A program made the position numbers and the translations under genes. Source: MED-G105 sp038522945 (GTDB lineage Bacteria; Pseudomonadota; Alphaproteobacteria; Caulobacterales; Parvularculaceae). Taken from it: 64,000 bases of DNA. Below the pieces are notes generated by a model. It was not told where the DNA came from and made no database searches. It saw nothing but the letters and a program-made list of their open reading frames with translations. The stretch lies in the NCBI GenBank assembly GCA_038522945.1, contig JBCBJV010000002.1, forward strand, positions 372,001 to 436,000, given 5' to 3'. Every line of letters starts with the position of its first letter. Position 1 is the first letter of the stretch. Positions 8,884-18,047 of the stretch are shown here, one piece after another.

Positions 8884-9075
8884 TGCGGGAGAGATTTGGT
8901 TGTTTTTCCAAAATGAAAGCAATCAGGCGCCGAAGGAGCAACCGCCCCGGAAACTCTCAGGCACAAGGGACCGCGCGTCGGCACTAAGGCTGGAAAATGA
9001 CGGTCTCACTTTTTGAGACGGTCTACCGAAGGAGTAAGCGACCGCAAAGCGCGTCGTGAAATCTCTCAGGTTCCA
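8884..9075 (+). ncRNA. tandem glycine riboswitch
   Basis: The leader of the gcv operon carries two successive glycine aptamer signatures. The first has GGGAGAGA at its 5' end, CCGAAGGAGCAACC in the core and ACTCTCAGG closing P1. The second repeats CCGAAGGAGTAAGCGACCG and closes with TCTCTCAGG. The two-aptamer layout and the position about 60 nt before gcvT are those of the gcvT riboswitch class, which turns the operon on when glycine is abundant. Boundaries are approximate. A hairpin (see 9089) lies between the second aptamer and the gcvT start. Confidence 0.93.
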
Positions 9076-9088
9076 TGACAGCCGGGGC

Positions 9089-9110
9089 CCCGCACGCTTC
9101 ATCGTGTGGG
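9089..9110 (+). promoter_or_regulatory. expression-platform hairpin before gcvT
   Basis: CCCGCACG and CGTGTGGG can pair (one G-U) around CTTCAT, immediately after the second glycine aptamer. No T-run follows, so it does not look like a classical terminator; it may instead affect access to the gcvT ribosome binding site. Its role is inference. Confidence 0.45.
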
Positions 9111-9136
9111 CTGTTTGCATGGGAGCCTGAGCGGAA

Positions 9137-10288
9137 ATGAACCACACCGACCTCTTAACGACGCCTCTATTTGATCTTCACACGGAACGTGGCGGTAAAA
9201 TGGTACCGTTCGCCGGATACGCGATGCCTGTGCAGTATCCGCTCGGCATCATGAAAGAGCATCTGCATACGCGGGACGCGGCAGGGCTTTTTGATGTTTC
9301 CCATATGGGCCAGGCCTTGTTGCGATTGAAAACAGGTCTCGGCGATGACGACGCCCATCAAAAAATTGCCAAGGCAATTGAGACTCTTGTTCCCGGTGAA
9401 ATCGTCAAGTTGAAAAAGGGTGGATTGCGATATTCCGTTCTCCTTACTGCGAACGGCGGCGTTCTTGATGATCTGATGATCACAAGGCCATTTGAAGAAG
9501 AGCGCCAGGGTGAGCTTTACCTCGTCGTGAATGCAGCAACGAAAGCGGATGATTTTGCACTGTTGAATGAAAAGTTAACCGGACTGGCCGACCTCATTGA
9601 ACTCAAAGACAACGCTTTGATTGCGCTGCAGGGCCCAAAGGCAGCGGCAGTGTTAGAAAGCGTTGTTTCTGGCGTCAGTACACAGACATTCATGACGGCG
9701 CGTACCTATGATTGGGAAGGTCACCAACTGGCAGTATCCCGTTCCGGCTACACCGGAGAAGACGGGTTTGAAATCTCTGTCCCATCTTCAGGCGCACGTC
9801 AGTTCGCTGAAAGCTTGCTCGCCAGTGACGATGTCGAACCAATCGGGCTTGGGGCGCGCGATTCACTCCGTTTGGAGGCAGGTCTTTGTCTATACGGGCA
9901 TGACATGACCCCGGAAACGACGCCGGTTCAAGGCAATATCAGCTTCGCTATTGGCAAACGACGCCGGGCGGAAGGCGGATTTCCGGGCGCGGATCAAATA
10001 TTGCGGGAGTTGGAAGAAGGCGCTACAAAAGTCCGTGTGGGTCTTAAGCCAGAAGGACGTGCCCCAGCACGGGAAGGGGTCGAGATCATGTCGGCCGACG
10101 GCATGCAGATCGGCCAAATCACGTCCGGTGGGTTTGGACCTTCGGCGGAAGGACCGATCGCCATGGGATACGTCGACCGCGACCATAGCGCGACTGGTAC
10201 GAAGGTTCACTTGAGTATTCGTGGCAAATTGCAACCGGCTAGCGTTGTCGACATGCCATTCGTTCCCCATCGGTATTATCGCGGCTAG
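9137..10288 (+). CDS. gcvT: glycine cleavage system T protein (aminomethyltransferase)
   Basis: Transfers the methylene group from the aminomethyl-lipoyl arm of GcvH to tetrahydrofolate, releasing ammonia. The 383-residue length is normal. N-terminal LTTPLFDLHTERGGKMVPF and FDVSHMGQ, the folate-site SRSGYTGEDGFEIS, and the conserved GLGARDSLRLEAG are all visible. It is the first gene of the gcvT-H-PA-PB operon and lies directly behind the glycine riboswitch. The ATG at 9137 has a weak GCGGA immediately upstream, consistent with translation-level control. Confidence 0.96.
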   Translation: MNHTDLLTTPLFDLHTERGGKMVPFAGYAMPVQYPLGIMKEHLHTRDAAGLFDVSHMGQALLRLKTGLGDDDAHQKIAKAIETLVPGEIVKLKKGGLRYSVLLTANGGVLDDLMITRPFEEERQGELYLVVNAATKADDFALLNEKLTGLADLIELKDNALIALQGPKAAAVLESVVSGVSTQTFMTARTYDWEGHQLAVSRSGYTGEDGFEISVPSSGARQFAESLLASDDVEPIGLGARDSLRLEAGLCLYGHDMTPETTPVQGNISFAIGKRRRAEGGFPGADQILRELEEGATKVRVGLKPEGRAPAREGVEIMSADGMQIGQITSGGFGPSAEGPIAMGYVDRDHSATGTKVHLSIRGKLQPASVVDMPFVPHRYYRG

Positions 10289-10297
10289 GAGATCGCC

Positions 10298-10669
10298 ATG
10301 ACCATGAAATTTACCAAAGACCATGAATGGATCCGCATTGACGGAGAGACAGTTACCGTCGGCATCACAGACCATGCCGCGGAGCAATTGGGCGATGTGG
10401 TTTTTGTCGAGTTACCTGAAATCGGCAAAGCCTTTTCCCAGTCTGATGACATGGCCGTTGTCGAATCCGTCAAGGCCGCATCAGATGTCTATGCGCCGAT
10501 CTCAGGTGAAGTCATCGAAATCAATAGCGGGATCGTAGAAGACCCGGCGGCAGTGAACGCCAGCCCCATGGCGGATGCCTGGTTCGTCAAACTGAAGGTT
10601 AGCAATTCAGCCGAACTCGATGCCCTGATGGACGAGGCGGCTTACAAAGAGTTTGTGGAGAGCAACTGA
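10298..10669 (+). CDS. gcvH: glycine cleavage system H protein
   Basis: A 123-residue lipoyl carrier that shuttles the aminomethyl intermediate between the P, T and L proteins. The lipoylated residue is Lys59 in VESVKAASDVYAP, and the hammerhead lipoyl-domain pattern GITDHAAEQLGDVVFVELP is complete. The gene begins 9 bp after gcvT with AGGAGA at 10287; a second ATG at 10304 is less well spaced. The operon contains no gcvL, so the dihydrolipoyl dehydrogenase must be encoded elsewhere. Confidence 0.97.
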   Translation: MTMKFTKDHEWIRIDGETVTVGITDHAAEQLGDVVFVELPEIGKAFSQSDDMAVVESVKAASDVYAPISGEVIEINSGIVEDPAAVNASPMADAWFVKLKVSNSAELDALMDEAAYKEFVESN

Positions 10670-10671
10670 CG

Positions 10672-12024
10672 ATGCGCTATTTGCCGTTGTCACCGGCCGA
10701 CCGCCAGCAAATGCTTGGCGTCATCGGGGTGAAGAAAATTGATGATCTGTTCTCGGACGTCCCCGTTGATGCTCTGAATGCGGACATCGGTTTGCCTGAT
10801 CATGCAGGTGAGCTTGAGGTCGAACGCCAGCTGGGTGCGATGGCCGCCAAAAACCAGACGGCGTCATCCGGGCCATTTTTTGTTGGCGCTGGCGCTTACA
10901 AGCACCATGTCCCGGCAACAGCGGACCATATTATTCAGCGATCTGAATTTTTAACATCCTACACGCCCTATCAACCGGAGATCGCGCAAGGAACGCTCCA
11001 ATACCTGTTTGAATTCCAGACCCAAGTCGCCGCCCTGACGGGCATGGAGGTAGCAAATGCTTCCATGTATGACGGCTCGACGGCGTGCGCTGAGGCAGCT
11101 CTGATGGCACGGCGCATCACTAAACGGTCAAAGGTGATCCTTTCCGGCGGTCTTCATCCACATTATGCCGCTGTGACACGCACCAATTCCGAACTTGTCG
11201 GAGATAGCGTTGATGTGGCGGATGCGACGCCATCAGGGACGGAGGACCTGACTGGTCTGATCGACGAAAACACCTCTTGTGTGATTGTTCAGACGCCTGA
11301 CGTTTTTGGCAATATCCATGACGTAACTGATCTCGCACAGGTCGCCCACGAAAAAGGCGCGCTATTGATCGTTGCATTTACCGAGGTTGTCTCGCTTGGC
11401 GCGGTCAAAAGCCCTGGCGCAATGGGAGCAGACATTGTCGTTGGGGAAGGCCAATCAATCGGCAATGGCCTGAATTTCGGCGGACCTTATGTTGGTCTTT
11501 TCGCGACCCGGCAGAAATACGTTCGCCATATGCCCGGAAGGCTTTGTGGTGAAACGCTGGATGCGGATGGTCAGCGTGGGTTTGTTTTGACGTTGTCGAC
11601 CCGCGAGCAACACATCCGCCGGGATAAAGCGACGTCAAATATCTGCACAAACTCTGGATTGTGTGCGCTGGCGTTTACGGTGCACATGACGCTCCTGGGA
11701 GAAGTTGGGATCCGGCGCCTTGCGATGTTGAACCATGAAGCAGCTTGCAAGACCGCAGATGCGATCAGCGCCTTGGCGGGGATTGAGCTGGTTACGGAGC
11801 AATTCTTCAACGAGTTTACCGTGCGCTTACCGAAGCCGGCTCACGAGATTGTCGAGACCCTCGCAGAAAAGGGCATCCTTGCTGGTGTGCCAGGCAATCG
11901 GTTGTGGCCCCACGAAGAGGCGTTGCACAATTTGCTGGTCATCGCCGCAACAGAATGCACGCGCGATGAAGACATCAGTGCCCTGAAAAATGCTTTAGAA
12001 GAAACTCTGGTAGAGGCAGTTTAA
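10672..12024 (+). CDS. gcvPA: glycine dehydrogenase (decarboxylating) subunit 1
   Basis: The alpha half of the split, PLP-dependent P protein, which decarboxylates glycine together with GcvPB. It has the usual 450 residues and opens MRYLPLSPADRQQMLGVIG. Diagnostic segments are FFVGAGAYKHHVPA, TPYQPEIAQGTLQYLFEFQT, MYDGSTACAEA and the late ICTNSGLCALAF. This subunit does not carry the PLP lysine. It starts 2 bp after gcvH and is followed after 3 bp by gcvPB, so translation is likely coupled along the operon. Confidence 0.96.
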   Translation: MRYLPLSPADRQQMLGVIGVKKIDDLFSDVPVDALNADIGLPDHAGELEVERQLGAMAAKNQTASSGPFFVGAGAYKHHVPATADHIIQRSEFLTSYTPYQPEIAQGTLQYLFEFQTQVAALTGMEVANASMYDGSTACAEAALMARRITKRSKVILSGGLHPHYAAVTRTNSELVGDSVDVADATPSGTEDLTGLIDENTSCVIVQTPDVFGNIHDVTDLAQVAHEKGALLIVAFTEVVSLGAVKSPGAMGADIVVGEGQSIGNGLNFGGPYVGLFATRQKYVRHMPGRLCGETLDADGQRGFVLTLSTREQHIRRDKATSNICTNSGLCALAFTVHMTLLGEVGIRRLAMLNHEAACKTADAISALAGIELVTEQFFNEFTVRLPKPAHEIVETLAEKGILAGVPGNRLWPHEEALHNLLVIAATECTRDEDISALKNALEETLVEAV

Positions 12025-12027
12025 GAC

Positions 12028-13623
12028 ATGGCAATGAACTCTCAAGGCCGACCGACAGCGCCTGCGCCAGCCTCACAGGCGGCAGCGTCCGATAAGACCT
12101 TTTCCGGAAATAAGGCACTTCAGATCGAAGAGACACTGATCTTCGAAAAGGACGCGTTCGGATCGACGGGCGTTGATCTTGCTGAACCGAAAAACATACC
12201 CTCGCGCCTGGGCGATCTGCGTCGCAACGACGATATCGGCCTGCCGGGGCTCTCTGAGCCGGAGGCCATGCGCCACTTCGTACGGCTTTCACAGAAAAAT
12301 TATGCAATTGACATGGGGCCGTTCACCCTTGGGTCGTGCACAATGAAGCACAACCCGCGGCTGAACGAAAAAATGGCACGCCTACCTGGCTTCTCAGATA
12401 TCCATCCTCTTCAGCCGATTTCAACGGTGCAGGGCGCCCTCGAGCTTATCGCGACGCTGTCCCATTGGCTGACGGAAATGACGGGCATGCCAGCTGTCGC
12501 CATGTCACCAAAGGCGGGCGCCCATGGTGAGCTATGCGGTATGATGGCGATTAAAGCAGCGCTGGAAGCCCGCGGTGAGGCCGGCACAAGAGTACGTGTA
12601 CTCGCACCAGAATCAGCTCACGGAACAAATCCGGCAACGGCAGTTCAATGTGGGTTTAAAGTGGACTCCATTCCTGCCGATGCGTCGGGCCGCGTTGACT
12701 TTGAGGCGTTTAAGGCCAAGCTTGGGCCCGATGTCGCTGGCATTATGGTTACCAACCCCAATACATGCGGGCTCTTTGAGCGCGATATTCGTGCGATAGC
12801 GGATGCAGTGCACGAGGCGGGCGGCTATTTCTATTGCGACGGCGCAAACTTTAACGCGATTGCTGGGAAGGTTCGCCCCGGTGATCTCGGCATTGATGCC
12901 ATGCACATTAATCTGCACAAGACGTTTTCAACACCCCATGGCGGTGGCGGCCCGGGGTCTGGCCCGACGGTTTTGTCAGCGGCACTGGCACCATTTGCTC
13001 CAATTCCATTTGTCGTTCAGCAAAACGGTAAGTTCGATCTGGTCGAAACGCGCCGGGAGGCGGGCTCGAGCGATGGCGCGGAAGGAGCAAACACCTTCGG
13101 TCGCATGACCGCGTTCCACGGGCAAATGGGCATGTTCGTGCGGGCACTTTCTTACATGTTGAGCCATGGGGCTGACGGGCTTCGTCAGGCGTCGGAAGAT
13201 GCAGTGCTCAATGCGAACTATGTTCTTGCCCGGCTTAAGGCCGAGCTGACACCAGCCTTTGACGGCCACTGTATGCATGAAGCGCTATTTGATGATCGAT
13301 TCTTGAAAGACACCGACATTGAAACCATCGATTTCGCGAAGGCCATGATTGACGAGGGATATCATCCAATGACGATGTATTTCCCGCTTGTGGTTAAGGG
13401 TGCGATGCTCATTGAGCCCACCGAGTCTGAATCCCGCCAAGAGCTCGACCAGTTTTGCGATTCACTGAACGCTCTTGCTCGCAAAGCGAAGGCTGGTGAT
13501 ACCGAAGACTTCAAGATCGCGCCAAAGTTTGCCCCGAGGCGACGCCTTGATGAGACAAGCGCCGCCCGCAAGCCGGTCTTGCGGTGGACGCCGACGGTCG
13601 CAAGGTCAGAGGCTGCAGAATAG
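12028..13623 (+). CDS. gcvPB: glycine dehydrogenase (decarboxylating) subunit 2
   Basis: The beta half of the split P protein, 531 residues. The PLP-binding lysine is Lys298 in INLHKTFSTPHGGGGPGSGP. Conserved segments DMGPFTLGSCTMKHNPRLNE and SAHGTNPATA are intact. The first 35 or so residues are rich in Ala, Pro and Gln and look like a flexible extension. It is the last gene of the riboswitch-controlled operon. I see no obvious terminator after the stop; the next gene, a glutamate-synthase-like flavoprotein, begins 135 bp on with its own ribosome binding site. Confidence 0.96.
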   Translation: MAMNSQGRPTAPAPASQAAASDKTFSGNKALQIEETLIFEKDAFGSTGVDLAEPKNIPSRLGDLRRNDDIGLPGLSEPEAMRHFVRLSQKNYAIDMGPFTLGSCTMKHNPRLNEKMARLPGFSDIHPLQPISTVQGALELIATLSHWLTEMTGMPAVAMSPKAGAHGELCGMMAIKAALEARGEAGTRVRVLAPESAHGTNPATAVQCGFKVDSIPADASGRVDFEAFKAKLGPDVAGIMVTNPNTCGLFERDIRAIADAVHEAGGYFYCDGANFNAIAGKVRPGDLGIDAMHINLHKTFSTPHGGGGPGSGPTVLSAALAPFAPIPFVVQQNGKFDLVETRREAGSSDGAEGANTFGRMTAFHGQMGMFVRALSYMLSHGADGLRQASEDAVLNANYVLARLKAELTPAFDGHCMHEALFDDRFLKDTDIETIDFAKAMIDEGYHPMTMYFPLVVKGAMLIEPTESESRQELDQFCDSLNALARKAKAGDTEDFKIAPKFAPRRRLDETSAARKPVLRWTPTVARSEAAE

Positions 13624-13758
13624 GCAGCACCCTTTAGCCGGGGCATTCCCTGTTGTGCCTGCAGTTTTATCTCTTCCAATTGCGAGTCGCGATTGCCGCT
13701 ATCAGCGTGCTCACTTAACCTGACCTTGAATTTAGTTGGTCAGGAAAGGGAGTTCGCG

Positions 13759-15345
13759 ATGGAAGACTTTGGGGCCTTTGCAGTTAGGGGGCTGACCCTT
13801 TTTTCCGGCCTGTTTGTTTTTGTCGTCGGTCTGGCGATTATTGTCGTTGCAGCGCTGTTCTTTATCGACCGGAGCCAGACCCGTGACACCATTCGCCACA
13901 ATTATCCGGTGCTGGGTCGATTTCGGTATTTGTTCAGTTATCTGGGTGAATTCTTCCGCCAATACTTTTTCGCGCTGGACCGGGAAGAAATGCCGTTCAA
14001 TAGGGCCGAGCGTGACTGGATCAGCAAATCGGCCAAAGGCGAAAGCAATACTCAACCGTTCGGGTCCACGCGCAACCTGTCTGTTGTTGGTACACCGATC
14101 TTCATCAATTGCGCTTTTCCGCAACTCGATGAAGAGACCCGTGAGCCTGTCCCTGTGAAGTTCGGTCCTGACACACCGAACCCATATGTCGCCTCATCAA
14201 TCGTGAATGTTTCGGCCATGAGCTATGGCTCGCTCTCCCGCGCTGCGATTGAGGCTTTATCGGTTGGCGCCTCCAAGGCGGGCTGTTGGCTCAATACCGG
14301 GGAGGGCGGACTTTCGCCTTATCATCTGAAGGGTGATTGCGATCTCATCTTTCAGATAGGCACCGCCAAGTATGGATGTCGAACCGAGGATGGGGCTTTG
14401 GATGAAGCGAAGCTAAGGGAAATTGCAAGCCGACCCCAGGTCAAGATGATTGAGGTCAAACTGAGCCAGGGGGCCAAGCCCGGCAAGGGGGGCATTCTGC
14501 CTGCAGATAAAGTTAATGCTGAAATTGCAGAGATCAGAGGCATTCGGCCGTATACTGACTCCATATCGCCAAACCGTCATCCGGAGATCAACAATGTTGG
14601 CGAGCTTCTTGATTTTGTGGAGCGCGTCCGCCAGGTCAGCGGATTGCCCACCGGCATAAAAACTGCGGTAGGGGCATACGGATGGATTGATGAGCTTTGT
14701 GATGCAATTGAGGTGAGGGGAGACAAATTCGCGCCCGACTTTATCACCATAGACGGCGGTGATGGGGGCACCGGGGCGGCCCCGATGTCGCTGATAGACA
14801 ATGTCGGTTTGCCACTGAAAATTGCCTTACCTATGTTGGTGGACATTCTTGAACGGCGCGGCATGAAGAGCCGCGTCAAGGTTATCGCGGCTGGCAAGCT
14901 CGTGACACCAGCGGAAGTTGCATGGGCGTATTGTGCCGGAGCTGATTCAGTGAATACAGCTCGGGGATTCATGTTCTCCATTGGTTGTATTCAGGCGATG
15001 CGATGCCATACCAATAACTGCCCATCGGGCGTCACCAGCCACAAGCCCCATCTACAGGCAGGACTTGATCCAACAGAAAAATCCGGACGAGTTGCAAACT
15101 ACGTAGAGAAAATGCGCAAAGACGTCGCTATGATTGCCCATTCCTGCGGGGCGAGCCACGCCCGGAAGTTAAAGCGCTACCATGTGCGGATTGTACAGCC
15201 AGAAGGGATCTCCGTGCCGCTTGATATTCTTTGTGAGCAGATGGCAGTGAAGGCTGGATACTTAACCGAGGCGATGCCCGGACCCATCGTCGGTAGCAAC
15301 GGAGAGCATGTAAGTGCGCCTGTCTCGAGCGGCAGCGTGGTCTAA
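13759..15345 (+). CDS. membrane-anchored FMN-binding glutamate synthase family protein
   Basis: A 528-residue protein that corresponds to the FMN/TIM-barrel domain of the glutamate synthase large subunit, without the glutaminase domain. Near the N-terminus is one hydrophobic helix (about residues 12-36), so the enzyme should face the cytoplasm from the membrane. The FMN-barrel signatures MSYGSLSRAAIEAL, NTGEGG, KLSQGAKPGKGG and IDGGDGGTGAAP are present, as is the Cys triplet CIQAMRCHTNNCP (C-X5-C-X4-C) that holds the 3Fe-4S cluster in glutamate synthases. The natural reaction of these stand-alone proteins is not known to me. The ATG at 13759 follows GGAAAGGGAG. Its stop overlaps the convergent atpF stop by 4 bp. 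Confidence 0.88.
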   Translation: MEDFGAFAVRGLTLFSGLFVFVVGLAIIVVAALFFIDRSQTRDTIRHNYPVLGRFRYLFSYLGEFFRQYFFALDREEMPFNRAERDWISKSAKGESNTQPFGSTRNLSVVGTPIFINCAFPQLDEETREPVPVKFGPDTPNPYVASSIVNVSAMSYGSLSRAAIEALSVGASKAGCWLNTGEGGLSPYHLKGDCDLIFQIGTAKYGCRTEDGALDEAKLREIASRPQVKMIEVKLSQGAKPGKGGILPADKVNAEIAEIRGIRPYTDSISPNRHPEINNVGELLDFVERVRQVSGLPTGIKTAVGAYGWIDELCDAIEVRGDKFAPDFITIDGGDGGTGAAPMSLIDNVGLPLKIALPMLVDILERRGMKSRVKVIAAGKLVTPAEVAWAYCAGADSVNTARGFMFSIGCIQAMRCHTNNCPSGVTSHKPHLQAGLDPTEKSGRVANYVEKMRKDVAMIAHSCGASHARKLKRYHVRIVQPEGISVPLDILCEQMAVKAGYLTEAMPGPIVGSNGEHVSAPVSSGSVV

Positions 15346-15908
15346 TTCAGCTTGCTACGCAGATCATCAATGGCCCGTTCGGCAAGTGCGCTTCTTGCAC
15401 CTTGATCCATCCGAGAGCGGATGATATCGCCAGCGGCGTCGACGGCAAGATCCACGGTTTGGCCACGCACTTCTGCAATGGCTTGCGCTTCAGCCCGGGC
15501 AATCTTGTCTTCGGCTGCTTTCGCACGGCGCTCGATTTGTTCGTTTATATTGTCCCGGGTCTCAGCCGCCATGCGTTTCGCATCACGCTTGGCTTGATCG
15601 ATGATGCCTTGTGCTTCTTCTTCTGCTTCCCGTTGGCGGCGTTGATATTGGGCAAGCAGTTCCTGTGCTTCTTCGCGAAGGCGACGTGCTTCGTCGAGCT
15701 CATCGGCGATCTTTCGCGACCGGTTATCTAGCGCCGAGGCGAGCGTTTTGTGCACGCCCATATAGGCAAACAGACCAACCACCACGAGAAATCCGAGACT
15801 GACCCAGGTTGAGGTGTCCTCAAAAAGGGGCGTTGTGCTATGCTCGCCCTCAGCTGCCTCAGCCGCTGCTGCCATGGACAAGGTAATGAGCGAAGAGAAT
15901 GCAGACAT
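15342..15908 (-). CDS. atpF: F0F1 ATP synthase subunit b
   Basis: Peripheral-stalk subunit of the proton-translocating ATP synthase, 188 residues. One N-terminal membrane helix (VSLGFLVVVGLFAYMGVH, about residues 35-52) is followed by a long charged coiled coil reaching to the C-terminus. It is the last gene of the atpI-B-E-F'-F operon on the minus strand, 5 bp after the b' gene, and its ribosome binding site GGAG lies inside the end of b'. The F1 genes are not in the window, as usual for alphaproteobacteria. Confidence 0.93.
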   Translation of the reverse strand: MSAFSSLITLSMAAAAEAAEGEHSTTPLFEDTSTWVSLGFLVVVGLFAYMGVHKTLASALDNRSRKIADELDEARRLREEAQELLAQYQRRQREAEEEAQGIIDQAKRDAKRMAAETRDNINEQIERRAKAAEDKIARAEAQAIAEVRGQTVDLAVDAAGDIIRSRMDQGARSALAERAIDDLRSKLN

Positions 15909-15913
15909 TTAGC

Positions 15914-16462
15914 TCAGGCTCCAATTGCTTTGCCGACAGCCTGGCGGACGGTGTCTTCCGCAGGGGTTTCATCGATCAGTGCCGAGACGATCGAGCGGGT
16001 AACGTCTTCCGCCGCGTCTTTGACTTTGGCGGACGCGTCAGCCTTCATTGAGGCGATCCGCTCCTCCGCCTGGGCAAGGCTTGCTTCCGCTCGCTCGGTG
16101 GCTTCGGCCTGCATTTCTGCGATTTCTGCATCAAGGTCAGCGCGGGTTTCAGCTGCAATGGCTTGCGCCTTGGCGCGGGCATCAGCGAGTGCCTGATTGT
16201 AGGTGGCTTCTGCTTCCTCCGCCTGGCGCTTGAAGTCGGCCGCTTGATCCAGGTCGTCGGCGATCCGGTCCCGGCGTTCTTCAATCGCGCCGCCCAGTTG
16301 GGGCAGCACAAAGGCCGACATGATCCAGTAGAGAAAGCCAAATGTAACCGCCAGCCAGAAGATCTGGCTTGGGTAAGTGGACATATCCAGCTGGGGAAGA
16401 CCGCCCGAAGCGCTTGCTTCGGAGGCTGTATCCGCTGAGGCGAGTAGGATCAGGAGCGACAT
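15914..16462 (-). CDS. F0F1 ATP synthase subunit b'
   Basis: The second, divergent b-type stalk subunit found in photosynthetic bacteria and alphaproteobacteria; it pairs with b as a heterodimer. It has 182 residues, with an N-terminal tail, a helix beginning YPSQIFWLAVTFGFLYWI and then an Ala/Glu-rich coiled coil. The ATG at 16462 (MSLLILLASAD) is preferred to one 27 codons upstream because GAAAGG lies at the right distance and the upstream extension is not family-like. Some annotations call this gene atpG, atpX or atpF2. Confidence 0.92.
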   Translation of the reverse strand: MSLLILLASADTASEASASGGLPQLDMSTYPSQIFWLAVTFGFLYWIMSAFVLPQLGGAIEERRDRIADDLDQAADFKRQAEEAEATYNQALADARAKAQAIAAETRADLDAEIAEMQAEATERAEASLAQAEERIASMKADASAKVKDAAEDVTRSIVSALIDETPAEDTVRQAVGKAIGA

Positions 16463-16576
16463 GGTCTGTCGGCCTTTCGTCGGAAGCGAGTTCGTTGGGT
16501 CGTCGTTTTTACTTTGGCAAATTCGCCAGGGCGTAGGCGACATGATATCGCCTTACGCCAGATAGAAACTGTTCGA

Positions 16577-16804
16577 TTAGAATACGAACAGGATCAGCAT
16601 CGCGACAACGAAGCCCAGAAGACCGGTAAATTCCGTTAGCGCAAAGGCCAGCAGAAGGGTCTGTTGGTTTGCGGCTGCAGCTGACGGATTGCGGAAAGCA
16701 CCCGAAAGGAAGTTACCGAAGATGATGCCGAGGCCAACACCAGCCCCTGCGAGTGGGAGAGCGGCGATACCGGCGCCGATAAGTTTTGCTGCATCTGCTT
16801 CCAT
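16577..16804 (-). CDS. atpE: F0F1 ATP synthase subunit c
   Basis: The 75-residue proteolipid that forms the rotating c-ring. It has two membrane helices joined by the polar loop FRNPSAAAANQ. The proton-carrying carboxylate is Glu58 in ALTEFTGL. The glycine-rich first helix (AGAGVGLGIIFG) is typical. It lies between atpB and the b' gene; the 114-bp gap to b' on the 3' side is a common place for differential mRNA processing, which I only infer. Confidence 0.97.
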   Translation of the reverse strand: MEADAAKLIGAGIAALPLAGAGVGLGIIFGNFLSGAFRNPSAAAANQQTLLLAFALTEFTGLLGFVVAMLILFVF

Positions 16805-16902
16805 GACGTGAACTCCTAATGGTTTGTCGTTTGTCTTTGAGCCTGTTGTCCCTTGTCAGTCACGGTCGGCCCCCGAGCCGCGACAGGGAAATCGTCTAGT
16901 GC

Positions 16903-17685
16903 CTAGTGGTGGCCGACATTCACCGCGTCATTCAGGTAGATGCAGGTGAGGATGGCGAACACATAGGCCTGCAGGAAAGCCACCAGAATTTCCAACAGAG
17001 TAATGGCAACCGTGCCTAAGAACGGGAAAATCGCGATCCACTTGACGGCGATGCCAGCGCCGAGGAGCGAAATGATGAAGCCAGCAAACACTTTCAGGAT
17101 GATGTGGCCGGCAAGCATGTTCGCAAAAAGCCGGATCGCCAGCGAGAGCGGGCGTGACAGAAACGAAACAAACTCGATCAAAACGATCAGCGGCAGAAGC
17201 CAGGCCGGGACGCCGGACGGCACAAAGAGTTTTAGAAAGCCAAGGCCGTTCTTATAGAACCCGTAAACAATTACGATGGTGATCGAGAGCAAGGCCAGCG
17301 CAAGCGTTACAGCAATATGACTTGTGGTTGTGAATGTATGGCTCACGCCCGGGATCGAGGGGAACAGCCCCAGAATGTTAGCGAGCAGGATATAAATGAA
17401 CAGCGTAAAAACGTACGGGAAGAACTTCATGCCTTCAGGGCCGATTGCGCCGCGCACCATATCCGCAACGAATTCGTAGAGGACCTCGGCGCTGGACTGG
17501 AGCCGACCGGGGATCAGGGCTCGTGATCGGGTCGCAGACAGGAAAAACACGACGGCGACCGCAATGGAGATCATCATCCAAAGGGTCGAGTTCGTGAACG
17601 AGATGTCGAGATTGCCCAATGTGAGCGGAATAAGTGGAACAATCTCAAATTGTTCCATCGGCCCGGCGGCTTGCATGCCCTTCAT
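16903..17685 (-). CDS. atpB: F0F1 ATP synthase subunit a
   Basis: The 260-residue proton-channel subunit of F0 with five or six membrane helices. The essential arginine is in LSLAIRLFANMLAGH, and the last helices carry FLQAYVFAILTCIYLNDA, a strong family signature. It starts with ATG at 17685, 14 bp after atpI, and precedes atpE by 98 bp in the operon. Confidence 0.96.
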   Translation of the reverse strand: MKGMQAAGPMEQFEIVPLIPLTLGNLDISFTNSTLWMMISIAVAVVFFLSATRSRALIPGRLQSSAEVLYEFVADMVRGAIGPEGMKFFPYVFTLFIYILLANILGLFPSIPGVSHTFTTTSHIAVTLALALLSITIVIVYGFYKNGLGFLKLFVPSGVPAWLLPLIVLIEFVSFLSRPLSLAIRLFANMLAGHIILKVFAGFIISLLGAGIAVKWIAIFPFLGTVAITLLEILVAFLQAYVFAILTCIYLNDAVNVGHH

Positions 17686-17699
17686 CGTATCTCAATGCC

Positions 17700-18047
17700 T
17701 CATTCGGATCCGTCGGATGCCGGACCGTTCTTATTGTTGTCCCCGTCAAATTCCTCGCCCGGCGTCTGCATGGCGCGGGCGACGTTCATGACGCCAGCAG
17801 CGAACCCGATAAAGATCCCTGCCAAAAGGCCCCAGGGCGATGTGCCAGCAAATCGGTCAACCACCCATCCCAGGCCTGGACCCACCAGCATTGCGGCCAA
17901 AAGCTCCGACGCGAGACGAAACCCTTGTCCCATGGCTTGTCCTCGCTTCGCGGCTTCGGCGTCTGTGGTCCCGCGTTGAGCGGTATCCAGACGCTCAGCG
18001 AAATCCTCGAGCGACGGCGGTTCTTGCTTGTCGGCGTGATGCGCCAT
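17700..18047 (-). CDS. atpI: ATP synthase-associated protein AtpI
   Basis: A 115-residue membrane protein with two helices (LLAAMLVGPGLGWVVDRF and LLAGIFIGFAAGVMNV), the alphaproteobacterial AtpI/AtpZ type. It is not part of the finished enzyme but is thought to help assemble the c-ring or supply Mg. It is the first gene of the F0 operon. The ATG at 18047 is chosen because CCAGG lies 8 nt upstream and the next upstream ATG (18083) lacks one. The acidic tail after TPGEEFDGD is disordered-looking. Confidence 0.85.
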   Translation of the reverse strand: MAHHADKQEPPSLEDFAERLDTAQRGTTDAEAAKRGQAMGQGFRLASELLAAMLVGPGLGWVVDRFAGTSPWGLLAGIFIGFAAGVMNVARAMQTPGEEFDGDNNKNGPASDGSE

